Source of the DNA: Ruminococcus gauvreauii
GTDB taxonomy: Bacteria > Bacillota > Clostridia > Lachnospirales > Lachnospiraceae
Assembly: GCF_025151995.1 (NCBI RefSeq)
Contig: NZ_CP102290.1
Location: 186,001-250,000 of the forward strand
Direction of reading: 5' to 3'
Length of the DNA: 64,000 bases
The translations under genes were made by a program, and so were the position numbers. The notes beneath the pieces are model-generated. The model was given only the letters and a program-made list of their open reading frames with translations, did not search any database and was not told the origin of the DNA. Position 1 is the stretch's first letter; every line of letters begins with the position of its first letter. Shown here piece by piece: positions 61,153-64,000 of this stretch.

Positions 61153-61163
61153 ATCGAATCCTC

Positions 61164-61913
61164 CTATGCTCTCTTCCAGTTGTTTCTATGGACTTTTTTT
61201 ACAGAACGAACCACAAAGCTGTCTGCCGGTGTCTGTTCCAGTGCCGCAATCGCCGCTGTAATCACCGCGACAAGCTCCGTATCGTCCGTCACATCCTCCT
61301 GTTGTCTCTCCACCCGCGGAGCCATTGCGGCCTCCGCAGCCGGTTTCTGCTGCCCGCCCTTTTTCTGCTCGCGCTTCGCAACCCACAGGTTAATATATTT
61401 AAACAGGTAAATCAAAAAGCTCAGGAAAAACAGCACGACAAATACGATCAGAATCCCAAGTACGGTGTTTCCCCCGGCCTCCTTCATCTTTTCCCCGAGT
61501 GTCCTGCTCACCTCCACGGACAGATAAGTCGGTGTATTTTCTTCCCTGTTGATCGTCAGGGTAACCGTCGCATCTTTCTTCTCAAACTGCATTTTGGAGG
61601 TCACCGTTATAATTTGCCCATCCAGTGTACATTTCGTCTGTCCCGCGTCCTTGTATGCCCCGAGTACATCGCGGTTATCCTTCCAGGCTGAAACAGCACT
61701 CTCATAGAATTTCCCGTACTGCAGAAGGCTTTCCAGATCTTCATCAGACATCGTTGTCATCTGGCTCACAAAACTGACGGTCTGCGTCTTCCAGCTCTCC
61801 GACTCCTCATCGGTGAGTCCGGATGTATTGTTTCGGGATCCGCAGGCACACAGGGTGATTGTACAGAACAACAGCAACAGCACACTTATACATTTTCTTA
61901 ATGACTGTTTCAT
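61164..61913 (-). CDS. OadG-like subunit fused to an extracellular lipoprotein domain
   Basis: The start at 61913 has GAGGTG upstream and gives 249 residues. A signal peptide with a lipobox (TLCAC) and an extracellular domain of about 125 residues (about 25-150) come first. A TM helix (about 155-178) follows, then a charged linker and the OadG-type end (AVITAAIAALEQTPADSF, RSVKKVHRNNWKRA). Ordinary OadG subunits have about 80 residues and only the TM and tail. Here the outer domain could sense or stabilise something outside. Confidence 0.85.
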   Translation of the reverse strand: MKQSLRKCISVLLLLFCTITLCACGSRNNTSGLTDEESESWKTQTVSFVSQMTTMSDEDLESLLQYGKFYESAVSAWKDNRDVLGAYKDAGQTKCTLDGQIITVTSKMQFEKKDATVTLTINREENTPTYLSVEVSRTLGEKMKEAGGNTVLGILIVFVVLFFLSFLIYLFKYINLWVAKREQKKGGQQKPAAEAAMAPRVERQQEDVTDDTELVAVITAAIAALEQTPADSFVVRSVKKVHRNNWKRA

Positions 61914-61926
61914 ACGTCCACCTCTC

Positions 61927-63363
61927 TTATACCGTTCCATGTTTTTTCCCCGGCCGGTCTTCCCGTTTTGTAAACAGCATCTCAAACGCGGCGATCACAT
62001 GTTTCCGTGTGTCCTTCGGATCAATGACCGCATCTACATATCCCCGTCTTGCCGCAGAAGCAGCGCTGTCCTGAAGCGCCTCATATTCCGCCGCTTTCCG
62101 GTCAATAACATCGATACCCTCATCGATATACATCAGCTTTGCCGCAGCCCTTGCATCCATCATGCCGATCTTCGCATCCCGCCACGCAAATACCATGTCA
62201 GCTCCAAGTGCTCTGCTGTTCATCGCAACGTACGCGCTTCCGTATGCCTTCCTGGTGATCACGTTGACTTTCGGAACAGTCGCCTCGGTAAACGCATACG
62301 TCATCGCAGCAACAGATTTCGCCATATGTGTTTCTGCACACTTCGTCGCCTTGAACCCGGTCACGTTTGTCACCGTCAAAAGCGGTATCTGGAATGCATC
62401 GCAGAACCTTATGAAGTCTGCAGCTTTTCTGGCCCCTCTGGCGGAAAGAACTGTACCAAAAGATTCTTTCAGATTTCCGTCAGCATCATACTCTTCGCTT
62501 CGGTTCGCAACCGCGCCGACAGTCATCCCGTTCAGCCGCAGAAAGCCGATGGTCATGTCTTTACCGTAATCTTTCTTCAGTTCAAGAAACTCGTGAGCAT
62601 CCGCCAGCTGCGTGAGCATCAGCGCCGCATCGCCTGCACTGTTCTCCAACTGCTCACAGATCCTGTTCAGATCATCCGTACATTCAATATAAGAAGAATC
62701 GTCCTCATTATTCTCCGGAAGCATTACAATGAGCCGTCTCATCTCACTGAGGATTTCCGCCTCTGTTCCCACTTTGTCCGCAAGCCCTGTCTCTTCACCC
62801 TGAAAGACAGCGGATGATGTATCGCACTTTGATTTTTCATTGCCGTCAATGGCATTCGGTGAATTGACAAACAGGTGCCCGGTTTCTTTTTCCATAAAAG
62901 TAAAATCGGTAAGTCCCGGGACGATCGCCAGACCGCCTCCGCAGCTGCCGAAAATCCCCGTGATCTGCGGGATGACTCCGGACGCCATGACCTGGCTTCT
63001 GTAAATTTCTCCAAGCGCATGCAATGCATCCGTCGCCTCCTGCAGACGCATCCCCGCGCAATCCAGAAATCCCAGGACAGGAGCTCCGGTCTTCATGGCA
63101 AGCTCATACAAACGCACGATTTTCCCGGCATGCATTTCACCGATGGTTCCCTTTAATACCGACGCGTCCTGGCTGTAAACATAGACCATACTTCCCTCGA
63201 TCACACCGTATCCTGTGATGACGCCGTCGGAAGGCGTTTCTGTTTCAGATAAGTTGAAATCTGTGCTGCGCGCCGTGATCTGTCCGCCGATTTCCACAAA
63301 GCTGTTTGCGTCGAGCAGCGCGTTAATTCTGCCCATCGCAGCGCTCACTGTAGTGTTACTCAT
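61927..63363 (-). CDS. Acyl-CoA carboxyltransferase (MmdA/12S type)
   Basis: The 478-residue protein has the two crotonase-like halves of a carboxyl transferase (PF01039). The N-half carries GEMHAGKIVRLYELA and the oxyanion motif GSCGGGLAIVPGLTDF. The C-half carries NVTGFKATKCAETHMAKS and RKAYGSAYVAMNSRALGAD. It is of the type that takes a carboxyl group from methylmalonyl-CoA or a related malonyl/glutaconyl-CoA onto biotin. The GSCGGG motif differs from the GPCAGG of standard MmdA, so the acyl-CoA is uncertain. It is the first gene of the operon and has a promoter with a palindrome. Confidence 0.88.
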   Translation of the reverse strand: MSNTTVSAAMGRINALLDANSFVEIGGQITARSTDFNLSETETPSDGVITGYGVIEGSMVYVYSQDASVLKGTIGEMHAGKIVRLYELAMKTGAPVLGFLDCAGMRLQEATDALHALGEIYRSQVMASGVIPQITGIFGSCGGGLAIVPGLTDFTFMEKETGHLFVNSPNAIDGNEKSKCDTSSAVFQGEETGLADKVGTEAEILSEMRRLIVMLPENNEDDSSYIECTDDLNRICEQLENSAGDAALMLTQLADAHEFLELKKDYGKDMTIGFLRLNGMTVGAVANRSEEYDADGNLKESFGTVLSARGARKAADFIRFCDAFQIPLLTVTNVTGFKATKCAETHMAKSVAAMTYAFTEATVPKVNVITRKAYGSAYVAMNSRALGADMVFAWRDAKIGMMDARAAAKLMYIDEGIDVIDRKAAEYEALQDSAASAARRGYVDAVIDPKDTRKHVIAAFEMLFTKREDRPGKKHGTV

Positions 63364-63392
63364 GATAAGCCCCTCCGTTTTCTATAAAATTG

Positions 63393-63410
63393 TCTGCAGT
63401 AAGCTGCAGA
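63393..63410 (-). promoter_or_regulatory. Inverted repeat in the mmdA leader (candidate operator)
   Basis: TCTGCAG, four bases, and CTGCAGA form a 7-bp-arm palindrome 14 bases downstream of the -10 and 30 bases before the mmdA start. Confidence 0.4.
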
Positions 63411-63423
63411 TCCACTGTAAATA

Positions 63424-63452
63424 ATTGTACTGCAACTTTCACTTTATTTCAA
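63424..63452 (-). promoter_or_regulatory. Predicted promoter of the decarboxylase operon
   Basis: On the minus strand, TTGAAA (63452-63447) and TACAAT (63429-63424) are spaced by 17 bases. Confidence 0.65.
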
Positions 63453-63486
63453 TATCATGTTGAATTAAAACTTTCAAATTCGGTAT

Positions 63487-63516
63487 AAAAAAAGGATGAA
63501 TCTGAAAAATTCACCC
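63487..63516 (-). terminator. Terminator of the HD-domain gene
   Basis: On the minus strand, GGGTGAAT pairs with ATTCATCC around a 7-base loop, followed by seven T, directly after the stop codon. Confidence 0.85.
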
Positions 63517-64000
63517 TTATACCACCTGCTGTTCGTTAATTATCAGGCGAAATCCCATTCCAAGCGATTCCGCTGCCTTCCGGCAGAGCAGCATGCGCAC
63601 CATAAAGATCTCAAAGTAATCCATAATCGAACCGTAGTGAAGATCAACCGTCAGTTTCAGTTTAATCAGCGTCCTGTCTTCATTGATCTTAACCACGGAC
63701 CGTTTGACAGAGTAATTCACCCTGTCATGGATATCGAATGTCGTCTTGTCCTTATTCCTTACACGGCTGCGCCGTACATCTGTTTTATCCGCCAGGATCA
63801 GTGCCGCAGCGATCGGATTCACTGCTTCCGCCGTTCCTTCATCGTGATTGCCGATCGCCGTGACGATCGTCGCGATCTCCTGTGCCTCCATTCCCATATG
63901 GTCCAGCAGCCTGAAAGCGATAAGCGCCCCGCTCTGGGCATGGTCCGTCCTGTTCACCAGATTACCGATATCGTGAAGAAATCCGGCGATTTTTGCAAGT
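63517..64000 (-). CDS. HD-domain protein (cut by right window edge)
   Basis: The stop is at 63519-63517, and the frame is open past base 64000, so the N-terminus is missing; 161 codons are visible. The first visible part reads LAKIAGFLHDIGN, an HD metal-binding motif, followed by NRTDHAQSGALIAFRLL and ATIVTAIGNHDEGT with further histidines. It is an HD-superfamily phosphohydrolase or a sensor with that domain. The substrate is unknown. Confidence 0.82.
   Translation of the reverse strand, partial: LAKIAGFLHDIGNLVNRTDHAQSGALIAFRLLDHMGMEAQEIATIVTAIGNHDEGTAEAVNPIAAALILADKTDVRRSRVRNKDKTTFDIHDRVNYSVKRSVVKINEDRTLIKLKLTVDLHYGSIMDYFEIFMVRMLLCRKAAESLGMGFRLIINEQQVV

Noticed and set aside
1..64000. tRNA, rRNA and CRISPR arrays
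   Set aside because: No cloverleaf-like, ribosomal RNA-like or regularly spaced repeat sequence was seen on reading the window. A tRNA scan would be needed to be certain.

Overview
The window reads as chromosome of a spore-forming, anaerobic, low-to-mid GC Firmicute, most likely a Lachnospiraceae (Clostridium cluster XIVa) member. The evidence is an alpha/beta-type SASP, YlbJ and GerW/YtfJ sporulation genes, an Rnf complex, a biotin-dependent Na+ decarboxylase operon, an adjacent overlapping ispH-rpsA pair, and several family variants typical of that group. The species cannot be named from sequence alone. Gene density is high: no gap exceeds 300 bases, and most genes lie on the minus strand in long, tightly packed or overlapping operons. 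I saw no rRNA, tRNA, CRISPR array or complete insertion sequence.

Layout (minus strand unless stated). 1-7.8 kb: relQ, an RsmF-type rRNA methyltransferase, an RsuA-type pseudouridine synthase, a HAD phosphatase, YgiQ, a small membrane protein, an RluD-type pseudouridine synthase, lepB and the start of recU. 7.8-13.4 kb: pepD, divergent ylbJ (+), a coiled-coil protein, coaD, rsmD, an MgsA-like protein, a SASP gene (+) and a histone-H1-like DUF6465 protein. 13.5-22.4 kb: a very large FtsX-type permease with its ATPase, then recG, fakA, asp23 and divergent rpmB (+), an arrangement like that of Bacillus. 22.4-25.4 kb (+): tetR-ilvB-ilvN. 25.4-32.5 kb: a betaine/ergothioneine-type ABC importer, a PNPOx-ferredoxin fusion, a PLP aminotransferase with an ECF S-component, and a TetR-controlled ABC exporter. 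32.6-44.8 kb: ytfI/ytfJ and a 46-residue membrane protein, a tandem PPK2, a Nudix hydrolase, an FtsW/PBP2 pair, a U32 peptidase, zapA, ruvAB, a Gx transporter and a NusG-II protein. 44.9-51 kb: rnfCDGEAB-apbE. 51.1-57.2 kb: a YprB-type nuclease (+), a MITE, then rpiR, a YhiN-type flavoprotein, cmk, ispH and rpsA. 57.3-63.4 kb: an M15 peptidase and a five-gene Na+ decarboxylase/transcarboxylase operon. The right edge cuts an HD-domain gene.

How the genes work together. The Rnf complex (ferredoxin:NAD+ oxidoreductase coupled to ion pumping) and the OadB-type decarboxylase pump could both feed a transmembrane ion gradient, which suggests sodium bioenergetics. ApbE probably flavinylates RnfG and RnfD. 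RNA modification, alarmone synthesis, DNA repair (recU, recG, ruvAB) and division/cell-wall genes form the housekeeping remainder.

Most notable signals: a 152-bp element with 19-bp perfect terminal inverted repeats beginning GTAA, exact 8-bp flanking direct repeats and a four-way-junction fold, which fits a non-autonomous IS66-like MITE; two copies of a dispersed palindromic repeat next to promoters; a pump operon with two different carboxyltransferases; a cysteine-rich insertion in IlvB; and an MgsA homologue with three substituted active-site positions.
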